From contig MPUH01000349.1 of the NCBI GenBank assembly GCA_001970955.1, positions 1 to 63,332 on the forward strand: a DNA stretch of 63,332 bases, given 5' to 3'. The notes beneath the pieces were generated by a model. That model did no database searches and had not been told where the DNA came from. It saw nothing but the letters and a program-made list of their open reading frames with translations. The DNA comes from Stentor coeruleus (Eukaryota > Ciliophora > Heterotrichea > Heterotrichida > Stentoridae). The position numbers were made by a program, and so were the translations under genes. Shown here piece by piece: positions 28,377-38,799 of this stretch (the first letter of the stretch is position 1; every line of letters begins with the position of its first letter).

Positions 28377-29933
28377 CTACTCTTTTTGTATTGCAATATC
28401 TACAGAGCATATACTGCTTCTCCTTGGATCCTTAGAAGCTTTCACATACACTCCAGGAAGATTTTCATCGCCTGGCATTTTTACAGTCTCAATAGCTTTA
28501 GCTCTGTTTGTAGCTATTCTCTTTAAACTAACTTGTTTGTTTATTGTTGATTTAGGTAATTCAATTATAATACAAGAAATATCATCTATTGGAACATTAT
28601 CCTCTTCAACAATACTTAACCAGCGGAAACGAGCTTCTTCACATAGTAATTGAGCTATACAAGCTGTACCAACATTAATTTCTCCTAAATGTTCTATATT
28701 AGCAGTTTTTGATGAATACATTCTACAGACTTCAACAAAATTACTCACATCTTCATTGTCCATTGAGTTCCACACACCATCAGTAGCCAAAACAATAAAC
28801 AAGTCTTGGTTAAAATTCAAAGAATACTCAGTTATTATTGGGTCAGATATAACCCCAATTTCTTTTGCTAAAGTATCACCTATTGATCTAGACATCGCTA
28901 GACCTGGGTAATTGCAGCCTCTTTCCCAAACTCTATAAGGGCCGATTTTATTCCCTTTATCATCTATTAATCTTCTAACTTTAGCACCTGATTCAGTTAG
29001 TCGATTAAACTCTTCAGGATCTTCTGGGATCTGGTCTTTAGTTAATTGTAATGTATGCAAGGTTTTTAAAAAACTGCTTTTCCTTCTATGATGCATTTTT
29101 TTCAATTTAATGTGATCGTCTTGCAAAGTAGAATCAATGATTTTCTCATGTCTTACAATTGAAGCTAGCATTGCACGAGAATTCCCAACACTTGCTGTAT
29201 AGACAATTGCATTGTGTAGCAAGACAAAAACCGCTGTGCTGATTAGTTTTTACGTTCCTGAATTTTTACAATCAATTTTTGTATCANAACCGCTGTGCTG
29301 ATTAGTTTTTACGTTCCTGAATTTTTACAATCAATTTTTGTATCACCGATTAAAGTTGAGTCACAATTCATACAAAGTTCTCGAAGGAAACCAATTGGGT
29401 CGGGCTACGTAAAAATTACACGGCTATCATTCCAGCTTGTTTTAAAAAAATCTTTAGCNACCGATTAAAGTTGAGTCACAATTCATACAAAGTTCTCGAA
29501 GGAAACCAATTGGGTCGGGCTACATAAAAATTACACGGCTATCATTCCAGCTTGTTTTAAAAAAATCTTTAGCATATGATACACAGTAATTAGCTATTAC
29601 ATCACCATAGTTACCATGACCATCAAAAACTCCTGTTAGTATGCATTCTTTGCCAAATAAGACAAGTGCTGAGTCTTGGCATCTTTTTAAAGACGTATCT
29701 CTTGGGTCAACCCCTGGAAGTACACACTCAGAAACTATGATTTTTGAACTAAAGATTAAAAGAGAATCATAACTAAGGTTTATAGGATCAGTTAACCTGA
29801 AATCAATACTTTCATTATCTTGGCCTATTTCGGTAGATTTTATACAAATCGAGCAATCTCTGGGGTAAGTATATATACCTAATTGCAAAGTAATTGATGG
29901 ATTTTGACGTGTATGAGTAGAGCAAGAACCCAT
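28377..29933 (-). CDS. PP2C-family protein phosphatase with two 15-nt introns
   Basis: The start MGSCSTHTRQN is an acylation-type N-terminus. PP2C motifs follow in order: GVFDGHGNYGD (metal-binding DGHG), the block ending VYTASVGNSRAML (usually GDSR, here GNSR), PGLAMSRSIGD, and LFIVLATDGVWNSMDNEDVS. The frame is broken by two N-flanked duplications and by two 15-nt introns, GTAATTTTTATGTAG and GTAAAAACTAATCAG. With one copy of each duplication removed (59 and 115 nt) and both introns spliced, 1353 nt remain: 451 codons, or 450 residues. Enzymes of this family dephosphorylate Ser/Thr using Mn2+ or Mg2+. Membrane attachment is inferred from the N-terminus. It ends in TAG. Confidence 0.92.
29229..29345. 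repeat. Contig-overlap duplication at N 29287
   Basis: The 58 bp at 29229-29286 recur at 29288-29345 across one N. Each copy contains the second 15-nt intron of the PP2C gene (29239-29253 and 29298-29312). Confidence 0.93.
29298..29312 (-). other. 15-nt intron in PP2C gene
   Basis: On the minus strand the sequence is GTAAAAACTAATCAG. Its in-frame TAA would end the protein. Removing it joins NSGT to TAVFVLLHNAIVYTASVGN, as expected for PP2C. The other assembly copy is at 29239-29253. Confidence 0.9.
29345..29573. repeat. Contig-overlap duplication at N 29459
   Basis: The 114 bp at 29345-29458 recur at 29460-29573 across one N, with one mismatch: G at 29409 against A at 29524. The mismatch falls inside the first PP2C intron and so does not affect the protein. 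Confidence 0.93.
29520..29534 (-). other. 15-nt intron in PP2C gene
   Basis: On the minus strand the sequence is GTAATTTTTATGTAG (variant GTAATTTTTACGTAG in the other assembly copy, 29405-29419). The in-frame TAG would truncate the protein after SWNDSR; splicing continues it with PDPIGFLRELCMNC. Confidence 0.9.
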
Positions 29934-30633
29934 TTATTTGATTTTAATTAAATTTTTTTTTTTTGCATGAAGCATGAATAATAATATTATTGTAAGGTAG
30001 ATTTAATAATTTGAGTTTGGTGGACAAATTAAAAATTAAAAATTATTATTAAAGTAGGTAAGAAAAAGTTAAACAAAATGATGATAAATGGAGTTCCAAA
30101 ATGCAATTAGGATGAGAGAGGTAGTGAAAGGTGATTTTAAGTGTGATAGACTTTTGGTCAATTAGAATCTGCTTTAACTAGTTAAAATTAAGAGACACAA
30201 GCATAAGTTTTAATTAATTAAGTAATAAAGATGATCATATATAAAAATATTAATCTATGAGCGTTACTAAAATAAATTCTTATAATCAGATACTTTATAT
30301 TAATATACTTTTATGATTTTCAAATTATAGCAGTTAGATTACACTTAAACTTCAGTTTTTAATATCACAACTTTTTCTTTAAAAATTTATATCCTTCTAT
30401 AATTTAAATAAATACAATTTTTTTACCTTGGTTATAGATTTGCAAATTAAACTTACAACATTTAATAATCATATTTTCGAGTCTCCATCATACCATCTAT
30501 ATAGAAAGTTTTTATTATCTACTCTTTGCATATTTTTCGAATTAAAATTTGCAGTTCTGCATTTGCTATAAATTTAGAAACCAAATAAAAATCTTAATAT
30601 ATATCCTGGCACATTCAATAATTGCAATTATTT
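29934..30633. other. Intergenic region
   Basis: 700 bp of AT-rich sequence upstream of the PP2C start and before the decayed membrane-protein copy. No gene or repeat is seen. Confidence 0.4.
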
Positions 30634-30943
30634 TATGTCAGAGTTGTAAATAGTAGCTGCATTGAGAATTCAAAAAATGGATAATACTTAATTATCCTCT
30701 ATAATTTAATCAGAGACTTACTGGTATTGGGATTAGTAATGAGACTATTAATTTGTTGGTAATGAGTTTTAGGCTAGTTTCCAACATGGAGAAGATATTC
30801 ATATCGTGCTGCATTGTTATGAATATGAAATTTTATTTTGGAGTTTGTGATTATGTATATATAATAAATATTCTGAGTATTGTTATTATATTCCTTTCAT
30901 TGCTGTTAAGTAGTTTCTTCTGCAAGCATTATTAAAAGTTAAG
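30634..30943 (+). pseudogene. Decayed copy of the tandem two-span membrane-protein gene
   Basis: This stretch matches the 3' 300 bp of the gene at 31328-32023: the block around NSSCIN, the block TGIGIS.ETINL, the block EDIHV and the C-terminal hydrophobic segment are all recognisable at the DNA level. Stop codons and frame changes interrupt it. The 5' two thirds are missing. Confidence 0.85.
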
Positions 30944-31327
30944 AATTAATTAGAAGATGCTATTGATTACAGAAGATGAATTATTCTTTTTTTATTGTTT
31001 TAATGGCATCTTGCTAAAATTATTACAAAAAAACCCTCTAAAACTAGATAAAAAATTATAAAAACGAAGTATTATATAGTTAGAATTAATCAAAGTTAGT
31101 GGTGAATCATATTTTCATGACAAAATATTAGTTGATACGCCTAAAAAATTGAGGAAATTTTATGCAAAACTACAAGGTTATAGCTATATTAATTCTGCCA
31201 TTATAACTTAAAACTCAATTATTTTATCACAAGGTAATTACTTCTCAAGTTCATTATTTTTTATGATTCCTAGTCATAAATTCTACATTTATGAAAATTT
31301 TAATGATTTTTATTTATAAATATTTCT
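30944..31327. other. Intergenic region with a possible coding relic
   Basis: Within it, 31080-31211 (+) is an open stretch of 43 codons without a good start, reading LELIKVSGESYFHDKILVDT and then PKKLRKFYAKLQGY. Its composition is protein-like, but the origin is not recognised. The rest is plain AT-rich spacer. Confidence 0.3.
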
Positions 31328-32023
31328 ATGTCAGTAGTTCTACCTGTGTCAAGCCAAGTAACTGTTTTTGGAGTACAAGCTGAAACTAAAACAGTCTCAG
31401 GCTGTGAAATCAAGAATGAAGGAGAAAATGCGTATATAGCCCCAGGTCCTTTCAATCAGTACAACTTTTTTGTGGAGCAATACAACAATATAACTAATCG
31501 TCAAGGAGAATTTTATATGAAAAAAATCCCAGCATTTAGGATAATGCTACAGCCAAGATTATGGATACTACTTGTTACTCTAGGATTATGTTGCATCCCA
31601 TTTACTTGCTTCCCTATGCTTGTTCTTGGCATTATAAGATTTGGATGTTGCCTTATGGTTCGTTATATTGTAAGAGTCAATAAAAAATTAATACCTAACC
31701 CATTTAAAAGAATGATCAAAGTTCCAGATAGTAGCTGCATTAATAATTCAGTAAATGGATATTACTCAATTACCCCTATAGAGTTTAATCAGAGACTTAC
31801 AGGTATTGGAATTAGTATTGAGACTATTAATTTGTTTATTGGTGAGTTCCAAACTAATTTCCAACGTGGGGAAGATATTCATGTTATGCTATATTCTTAT
31901 GAATTTGAAGTTTATTATACAGGAGCTTGCGATAAAATGCATATAAAAGATATTTTGAGCATAGCTATTATAATACTTTCAGTTTTATCCATAGTTTCAT
32001 CTGCAAGCATTATTAATAGCTAA
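31328..32023 (+). CDS. Membrane protein of a local tandem family, copy 1
   Basis: The 231-residue protein has two hydrophobic segments: about 78-110 (LWILLVTLGLCCIPFTCF and onward) and about 205-228 at the C-terminus (ILSIAIIILSVLSIVSSASI). Before the first segment is NRQGEFYMKKIPAFRIM; between the two is a conserved stretch PNPFKRMIKVPDSSCIN...ITPIEFNQRLTGIGIS. The tandem neighbour at 33021 shares this whole layout. No known family is recognised. The lack of a signal peptide and the short second span suggest both tails face the same side (inferred). Confidence 0.75.
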   Translation: MSVVLPVSSQVTVFGVQAETKTVSGCEIKNEGENAYIAPGPFNQYNFFVEQYNNITNRQGEFYMKKIPAFRIMLQPRLWILLVTLGLCCIPFTCFPMLVLGIIRFGCCLMVRYIVRVNKKLIPNPFKRMIKVPDSSCINNSVNGYYSITPIEFNQRLTGIGISIETINLFIGEFQTNFQRGEDIHVMLYSYEFEVYYTGACDKMHIKDILSIAIIILSVLSIVSSASIINS

Positions 32024-33020
32024 AATTTAGATAATAGTTTATTTTGGCTTTGGTGGATAGTAAAGTTTATTGCTAGGAAACTAGCTGATTGCATTTAATT
32101 TATTAGTATTTTTAGTAATTATCATTGATTATTTTATATTGGTAATATGATATTATTAATATATTGAAGAGATTTATATCATGATATAATATTCATACAT
32201 TATTCGCAGCAAATTACAATAAACATTTGATTTTATATTTGAGATTATAGGAGATATATAGCTACCTGCAGACTTTAACCCCGTTTTAGTTGTTTTGCTC
32301 TATATTTGGTTTAATTTTCTTAAATTTATAAAAAATGTATGCAATCCTAGGACATGCAATCCGAAGATGAAAAAGGGGTTAGGGATAATTCGAATTGCAG
32401 ATATTTTTTTGTAGATTATTAAAAGTTCTCATATTTATGATATCCAAAGAAATCTATAACCTGAAGGGTCTCAAACCCTTAACCCTTCGAATTTCAGACA
32501 TTCTTCTATATATATTAATGTAGTATGATTGTTTTTATACAGATTAATAATGGGCGGGTAATATATAGAGATTATATTTTATGAATATAGCATATTCAAA
32601 GCTTTATTACCTTGCATTATTAGTAAATTTATTAAGTATCAACAGCATATTTACTACTATTTTTGCTTTATAACAGGCTAAAATAAATAAATAAAAATCG
32701 TATTATGCCACTCAACTGATAGCTCGCTTAAGTATAGTGTTAATTACAATTTATACAGCACTATAATACTTATTTAATTTCTTTAAATAGCCTAAAATTT
32801 TTACGTTATTTATATATAAAACATAAATACCTACAATGTTTGATAGTATCATAAACTAGCATAATGACAAATCTCTATCCTAGCCCATATCCTACATTGA
32901 TAATTAGATATAATACAAATATCAAACATTCTCCCTTATAATTTGCAGATAACTTTCAAATTAACTGTTATTTTATTTAATCATTCACGACTCAATTTTT
33001 TATTTGGCGAAGATATAAAT
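32024..33020. other. Intergenic region between tandem paralogues
   Basis: About 1 kb, AT-rich. Two stretches around 32375 and 32470 share an AACCCTTC/GGGTTAGGG-like core in opposite orientation, too weak to call a repeat. The frame of the next gene is open upstream to 32943 with an ATG there, but that extension is not shared with its paralogue. Confidence 0.35.
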
Positions 33021-33713
33021 ATGTCAGGCCAATCAGAACCCTTGGCAACAACCGGCTATGGTCTTCAAGCCTCCTCAAACCAAACTTTAGGTTATCAAAT
33101 AAAGGAAACAGGGATACCGGTCACCGTCAGAAACGATCCATTTTACAAATACAACTTCTTTTCAAGGCAATACAATCTTAACACTAATCGTCAAGGTAGC
33201 TCATATATGAAATCAGTTCCTGCATTAAGAATAATGCGAAACCCTAATACATGTTGTTTCCTCATTATAATCTTGGTTATGTGCCTTATACCTTTTGTCA
33301 ATATAGCTATGCTTATTATCGGAGTAATAAGGCTAATATGTTGTTTTATAGTTCGTCTAAGAGTTAGTAGTAACAAAAAAACAGTTCCAAACCCATTTCT
33401 TAAAATGATAAAAGTTCCAAATAGTAGCTTTATAGGTGGTTTGACTAATAATTATTATACATTTACCCCAATTGAGCTATTTCAAAGGCTTAGAGCATAT
33501 GGAGCAAGTAATGCAACTGTTGAACTTTTTTCTGCAGAGTACCAAGCTAATCTTCAACGTGGAGAGGCTGTTGAGGTTATGTTTTATACTGATGAATTTG
33601 CTGGGTATTACTTTTTTGTCCTTAGTGGAATGTGTTTGAGAGATTGTTTGAGTCTTTTGATGATTGGGTTATCGATTGCTTCTTTGGCTGGAATGATGTC
33701 TGTAGTAGGATAA
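33021..33713 (+). CDS. Membrane protein of a local tandem family, copy 2
   Basis: The start is placed at 33021 (MSGQSEPLATTGYGLQ), giving 230 residues, because this aligns with the start of copy 1; an ATG at 32943 would add 26 residues. Shared landmarks are YKYNFFSRQYN, TNRQGSSYMKSVPALRIM, a hydrophobic segment (FLIIILVMCLIPFVNIAMLI), PNPFLKMIKVPNSSFI, YTFTPIELFQRL and a hydrophobic C-terminus. Function is unknown. Divergence from copy 1 is substantial, so the duplication is not recent. Confidence 0.75.
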   Translation: MSGQSEPLATTGYGLQASSNQTLGYQIKETGIPVTVRNDPFYKYNFFSRQYNLNTNRQGSSYMKSVPALRIMRNPNTCCFLIIILVMCLIPFVNIAMLIIGVIRLICCFIVRLRVSSNKKTVPNPFLKMIKVPNSSFIGGLTNNYYTFTPIELFQRLRAYGASNATVELFSAEYQANLQRGEAVEVMFYTDEFAGYYFFVLSGMCLRDCLSLLMIGLSIASLAGMMSVVG

Positions 33714-34492
33714 TAGATAAGATTTAGTTAAAAAGGAAAATTGATATGTTTGAAATAAAGAAGGATGCATGATTGAGATTTTTTTAGGGTATTTTTTTTA
33801 GAATGAAAAATTAGGATTTCAGGATGATGGTTAAGTTATGAAGTACTTTTTGTAGTTTAGGATTTTATGCTATTTAAAAAGTTTAGAAAATTATGAATTT
33901 TGAATTTATAAGCATGCTTGATAAGATAATAATATAAATATCGATTTTAATGTAATAGATATACTTGAATAAGATATTTGGAAAATATTAATATTGCTGC
34001 AAACTTTTGGATTTTTTTTTTTGATAGCTAGGGTTTAATTTAAATTTTAAATATGCTTCGATTATATCATAATATTAAATCTTAAATGCTGTTATAAATT
34101 TGATAACCCTCAAATTAAGCTAACTCTATTTGATTTTGAATATTATATAAAATTAGCACATATTAAGTCTTAAAGTCATTTATTAATTAGCATTTTTATT
34201 CTATTCATAACAAAGATATATAAGTTTAGTGGAAATGCAGTAGAGTTTAAAAGCATGGATATATGCTGAAAGCTTATAGCATAATTATTTATTAATGTGC
34301 AGTTATTTGTAGATTTATCAAACTAATATATTTATAATTCAATAAGCTTTTATAGATGCTTAATGAGTATATATTTATACTATAATAAGTGGAAAGTTAT
34401 TTTCATATAATATTATAAAAGTCAGATAACTATAGTTTAAAAATGAGTTAGCAGAAACTTAGAAGCCATAATTTGATTGCCAAAATAAAAAT
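33714..34492. other. Intergenic region
   Basis: 779 bp, AT-rich, between two plus-strand genes; no frame or repeat of note. Confidence 0.4.
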
Positions 34493-35719
34493 ATGCTTTT
34501 GCTTAAATTGAAGTATATAGCACCAAGGAAACCAAGAGCTTTTGTACTTATTATCACTTCAGAAGAGAAAGTAATAGACATACTTGTAAGTGAAAAAAAT
34601 CATCAAGGCACTGAGCTAGCAGCCTTTAAGCAATATAAGCTATATTTTATTGATATTTCAACAGGAAGTATATCCTCAGTATCGTTTTTTTCTTCAGACT
34701 TACCTCATGAAATGACAACTGTCCCTTTATTCAAAAACCTTGCTGAAGACTTTATTAGTAATCAGTCAGAAAAAGCTGAAGAAAATTTGGTTATTGAAGT
34801 TTCGGTAAGTGACAAAGCAAACCCTTTTGCTGAAGAAGATCTTAGGTACTCTATAGATAATCAGATTTTGATAGATGAAGAACCATTAATTGAATTCTCA
34901 AGTGTTGATATGATTCAAGAACGCGAAAGTGTATTCAATGCACTTTTTGCCTCCCAAGCTAAAAACTACAAAAAACTTTTTGACCAAGAAAGAGACATTA
35001 GAAAAAAATACGAACTTATCACTGAAGACCTCTCCTCAACTTTCAACCAAAAAATGCAAAATTTTCATATTCGTGAAGCTGAACTCTTTAAAGAACTAGA
35101 AAGTCGCGATAAAAAATTGCATCTTCTCCAAGGTGAGATTCTTGAATTAAAACATAAAAGCAACCAACTTCACTATGAAAAAACCCAAGAAACAGAGAAA
35201 AAAGAGACCTTCAAAATGGAACTCGACATATGCCGAAAGGCAGATTTAAAAAAAGAAACTAACACTTATAAAGAAATCCTAGACAAACTCGACAAAAAAT
35301 GGAACGAAATTGTTGAAAAAGTTGAAATGAACCACGATACAGACCCAATTCATTTTGTTATAAGAGAAAAAGATGAGAAAATAGCTGAGTTGATAGCAAA
35401 AATAGGGGATTCTGGTAAAAGCACAAGTGAAATTGATATTGAAAATGAGATTAAAAAGAAAGGTATGGATTTCAAACGAGAAAATGAATATGTTTATACA
35501 GTTGATGGAATAAAATGTGTTGTGTTTTTTGATAACAAGGTCATTTACTTTAGGAAAATATCTGGTCCTAAGCCGATTGATGATCTTATGGTTGTTTCGT
35601 CACAAAAAAGAACCACATCTGCAACGAGAATTGAAACGTCAAAGCCAAGTTTTATTAAACGCCCTTCTAAGCTTTTGGGTGTTCCTTCATCGAATCGGAG
35701 TCCTATAAAATTAAATTAA
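34493..35719 (+). CDS. Coiled-coil protein of unknown function
   Basis: The 408-residue protein has a beta-rich N-terminal part (1-70, MLLLKLKYIAPRKPRAFVLI) and an acidic linker. A long Lys/Glu-rich coiled coil follows (about 145-315, for example FDQERDIRKKYELITEDL and KKLHLLQGEILELKHKSN), and the C-terminal part includes VDGIKCVVFFDNKVIYFRKI and a basic tail. This layout is typical of centrosomal or ciliary structural proteins in general, but no specific family is recognised. Confidence 0.75.
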   Translation: MLLLKLKYIAPRKPRAFVLIITSEEKVIDILVSEKNHQGTELAAFKQYKLYFIDISTGSISSVSFFSSDLPHEMTTVPLFKNLAEDFISNQSEKAEENLVIEVSVSDKANPFAEEDLRYSIDNQILIDEEPLIEFSSVDMIQERESVFNALFASQAKNYKKLFDQERDIRKKYELITEDLSSTFNQKMQNFHIREAELFKELESRDKKLHLLQGEILELKHKSNQLHYEKTQETEKKETFKMELDICRKADLKKETNTYKEILDKLDKKWNEIVEKVEMNHDTDPIHFVIREKDEKIAELIAKIGDSGKSTSEIDIENEIKKKGMDFKRENEYVYTVDGIKCVVFFDNKVIYFRKISGPKPIDDLMVVSSQKRTTSATRIETSKPSFIKRPSKLLGVPSSNRSPIKLN

Positions 35720-36622
35720 TGACGACTTTTTTATGATGATTTATAGGTTTTGATAGAGTTATTTTGTATTAAGATATAGGATAGAGTTTTAGAAATAAGA
35801 GATTAAAGAATAAGGATTAATTTTGTATGATTTTATGAGTAATGGTTGAATGGGGTTGATTAGATGAGGACTTTATATTATGTAAAGGGAAGATATTTGC
35901 GGATTGTTATAGGAAAATCGAGATTATTGAATATAAAATAGAAAAAAATGTATACATGAAGGGTTATATTATATTTTTTATAAACTAAGCTGAATTTGAA
36001 AATAGAATTTTGTTAGGATTGCAATTTAATTCCTTGTAAACCAAATTGCATTTTTATAATATGATGATAAAGACTTTAAAAAACACAGTGAGGAATTTTT
36101 TGCTTGAAAATCGATTATTTAAGATAGAAATAAAAAAATCACTATAAGAATGAAAATTTTCATAGTATAAAGTATTAATAGGTAAACTTTGTTGATTCTC
36201 TACCAATCTGAAAGAGATCTTACCAATTGTTTGACTTAAAAAAACAATCCATCATTAGATTATTAGCAATTCAAAAAACCCTATCTTAAAATTCTATGTT
36301 AATAAATAATCATCTATTAAAATAAACCTTTTACAAAACAAAAGAATAATTATTTCATTAAAAAACTTGTATTAATACTTTGAATCACGAATTCACCTTT
36401 AAATTATAAAATTGCAATGCTCTCTATCAATCCATCGATCTTAAAACTTCATCAAAATTAAAGATTCAACCCTTATAAATCTTCCAACAAAAACAAAATC
36501 CAGTTTATTTAAAAACCTTATATCCTCTATACAATCCTAGTCTCTATATTTTCCTAATTCCGCATATCTAAAAGGTCATATTTCTTATCAAATCTTCATC
36601 AATTTAATATAATAATTCCAAT
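35720..36622. other. Intergenic region
   Basis: About 900 bp, AT-rich, no supported frame. The last 150 bp are T/C-rich on the plus strand, a feature also seen before several other starts in the window. Confidence 0.4.
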
Positions 36623-36826
36623 ATGGGCTGTGGGACAACTAAAGAAAGTAGGGCACTCTCAGGATGTATAAAAAGTAATCAAGCAGCATCACAGCAGGCA
36701 CATGCTAATAAAAGTAATCAGCTTTCACTTTATACGGTAAGAGAAGAGCTTAGTGAAATGGAGCAAAGCTATGCACCTTCAAAAAGACAATCTGTGATAA
36801 ATCCTAATGATCCTATACTCAAATAA
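36623..36826 (+). CDS. Small acylation-motif protein
   Basis: A 67-residue protein starting MGCGTTKES, a strong dual myristoylation/palmitoylation context, followed by a polar Gln/Ser-rich chain (CIKSNQAASQQAHANKSNQ) and a tail with basic residues. No domain. Small proteins of this kind are probably membrane-anchored adaptors; that is inference. It ends in TAA. Confidence 0.55.
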   Translation: MGCGTTKESRALSGCIKSNQAASQQAHANKSNQLSLYTVREELSEMEQSYAPSKRQSVINPNDPILK

Positions 36827-37167
36827 ATAATTTAATTTAAACTACCACTGAAAAAAAAATCAAGCATATTTTCTTACAAGAATCCTTGAACTTGATATTA
36901 CAAAGTATTTTGAGTTAGAAGCGATGATTTTATATTATGGATATAACTGGAGAAAGCCAATTAATAGGCTATTTCAGTTATAAAATTGATATTGAAAGAT
37001 TGTTGTTAATGATTTATAGTATATATTAAATAATAATCTCAGTTTGGATGCTAAAATATCTTATTAATTTATTTTTTACCTGCTATAACAATAAATGCAA
37101 AAGCTACTTATAAATTTATTGGTTTTATTATTTTATCTAACTCTTAACACTAATCTAGAGCATAATT
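36827..37167. other. Convergent intergenic region
   Basis: 341 bp between the 3' ends of two converging genes; AT-rich with no visible element. Confidence 0.4.
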
Positions 37168-38799
37168 CTAAACGATTTTATATTCTACTAAAAATCTAGG
37201 GAGGAGCTGCTCTTTGGTAAAAAAAATCACCCAATCTCCTGTTGCATAAGAATGAGTAAGTCCATCATTGAGAGTTGAAATATTATTTTTTATAGCAGTA
37301 CTATTGATGCCTTTCATAGCAAGACATGCTAAGACCCATTTAGAATCATTAGCATAACCTATAGGAGTATTTGGTGTACTTGCTGAGTATACACCATATC
37401 CACATGCAGTTCCAACAGCCACAGGAATGCCATCCACACCTCCAACTTTAAGCCCATCTCTCATAATAGCATCATAATTGTTGTACCTAGACCCATGCCA
37501 TATATAAATTTCATTGACTTTATCAGGTCCACCACATTGCTGAGCCATTGTAATTTTTTTTTGCGCATAACGTTTTTCAAGTGTCTTGTTTACAATAAGT
37601 TTTGCTTGATTAAAAGAATTTCTCAAACCTGGATTAACATAATTGTCAAAAGCATATTGAGCATTTAGGTATTCTTGTTCTAATAAACTTTTTGGATGTA
37701 ATGGGTCACTAGGCTTAGGAAGATCAATAACCTCATAGTCTTGTTGGGATACAAAATAAAAGCATGTCAATCCAAAATGCCATTCTTTTCCACAATTATT
37801 ACATATTTCTTTGTTGCAATTCTTACAAACCGTTTTTTTGTCATTTGATAATTCCAAATGATGTTGACAATTAAAACAAAAGAAAATATTAAACCCCAAA
37901 TTTTGAAGCTGGCTTTTTATCTTAATTAAAACATCAGATCCAGCCAAACTTTTGATTAAGACTTGGATGTTTACAAATGAATTGCACTTAGAAATAGGAC
38001 AAGTGATAGGATCATTGCCTATATTATTGATCCAATTATTTATGCAATAAAGGCATATTTTATGTCCTGATGAGCAAAGAGTTATAATCTGATAATTGCT
38101 TGTTTTGCATATATTGCATAAATTTTGCAATGCAAATGTTTCGGTAGGTCTTGATATAGGAGTGTATGCTATTAGTTCTGCCATATGATCTGGGCCAAAT
38201 ATTTTATAAAGGATGTAAGTTAATTGCTCATCTGTCAACAATTTAGTTCCTCCAATACTTGCATAAGCACAGGCCATACACTCATAATTATTACCAAGCC
38301 CATGAGTAGCAAACATATTCTTAACATAATTCGTAATGCACTCAAGACAAAACTTATGCATAAAACTACAAAAACAAGCTCCATAAATATCTTCCATTCT
38401 AAATCGATTTTCTCCTGCACTATGTGCGTCACAAGTCATAAAAATCCCAATCAATTTAATTTTCACTTTGCGTTTTTTTTTCATCAAGACTTGAACATTT
38501 TTTTTAACATTCATGATCTGAGAAGAATTTATCGCTTCGGAAAGTCTTTTAGATTCTTGAGTTTTTTTGGGTTCAATTCCGAAATTATTTAATGGTTGAT
38601 GTTCTGAGTGATAAGCATGATTAATAAGGTTAGTGGGTGCTTGTTGATAAAAGTTTTGAAGTGAAGGGTTGTTTCCAAAATTATATGGATAAAGGCTAGT
38701 ATTGTTAGAATATTCATTCCAGATTTGAGAATTCTGAGGGAACATATTTATTATATATGTAGAAAAAGTATTCAGATAAAGAATCCTAAGGAAATGCAT
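37168..38799 (-). CDS. RING-between-RING-like zinc module fused to a PARP catalytic domain
   Basis: A 543-residue protein (525 if M19, MFPQNSQIW, is the start). A basic segment KKKRKVKIKLIG is followed by Cys-rich modules. Residues about 123-176 contain CDAH...CFC..MHKFCLECI...ECMAC; 228-272 form a C3HC4 RING (LCNICKTSN, SSGHKICLYCI, CPISKC); 308-346 form an IBR/RING2-like part (CFNCQHHLEL, CKNCNKEICNNCGKEWHFG). The C-terminal part (about 430-543) is a PARP fold: YIWHGSRYNNYDAIMRDGLK with H435, GYGVYSAS with Y471, and DWVIFFTKEQLLPRFLVEY. The position of the PARP1 catalytic Glu appears to be Trp (W523), as in mono-ADP-ribosylating PARPs where it is hydrophobic. Joint ubiquitin ligase and ADP-ribosyltransferase activity is inferred. 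Confidence 0.85.
   Translation of the reverse strand: MHFLRILYLNTFSTYIINMFPQNSQIWNEYSNNTSLYPYNFGNNPSLQNFYQQAPTNLINHAYHSEHQPLNNFGIEPKKTQESKRLSEAINSSQIMNVKKNVQVLMKKKRKVKIKLIGIFMTCDAHSAGENRFRMEDIYGACFCSFMHKFCLECITNYVKNMFATHGLGNNYECMACAYASIGGTKLLTDEQLTYILYKIFGPDHMAELIAYTPISRPTETFALQNLCNICKTSNYQIITLCSSGHKICLYCINNWINNIGNDPITCPISKCNSFVNIQVLIKSLAGSDVLIKIKSQLQNLGFNIFFCFNCQHHLELSNDKKTVCKNCNKEICNNCGKEWHFGLTCFYFVSQQDYEVIDLPKPSDPLHPKSLLEQEYLNAQYAFDNYVNPGLRNSFNQAKLIVNKTLEKRYAQKKITMAQQCGGPDKVNEIYIWHGSRYNNYDAIMRDGLKVGGVDGIPVAVGTACGYGVYSASTPNTPIGYANDSKWVLACLAMKGINSTAIKNNISTLNDGLTHSYATGDWVIFFTKEQLLPRFLVEYKIV

Noticed and set aside
30753..30935. 60-codon frame as a small gene
   Set aside because: It is part of a decayed copy of the neighbouring membrane-protein gene, read in a shifted frame.
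32343..32510. Inverted-repeat-like GGGTTAGGG / AACCCTTAACCC stretches, considered as a telomere-like or mobile-element signal
   Set aside because: The two arms match only over about 10 bp and are not tandem, so neither a telomere nor a terminal inverted repeat is supported.
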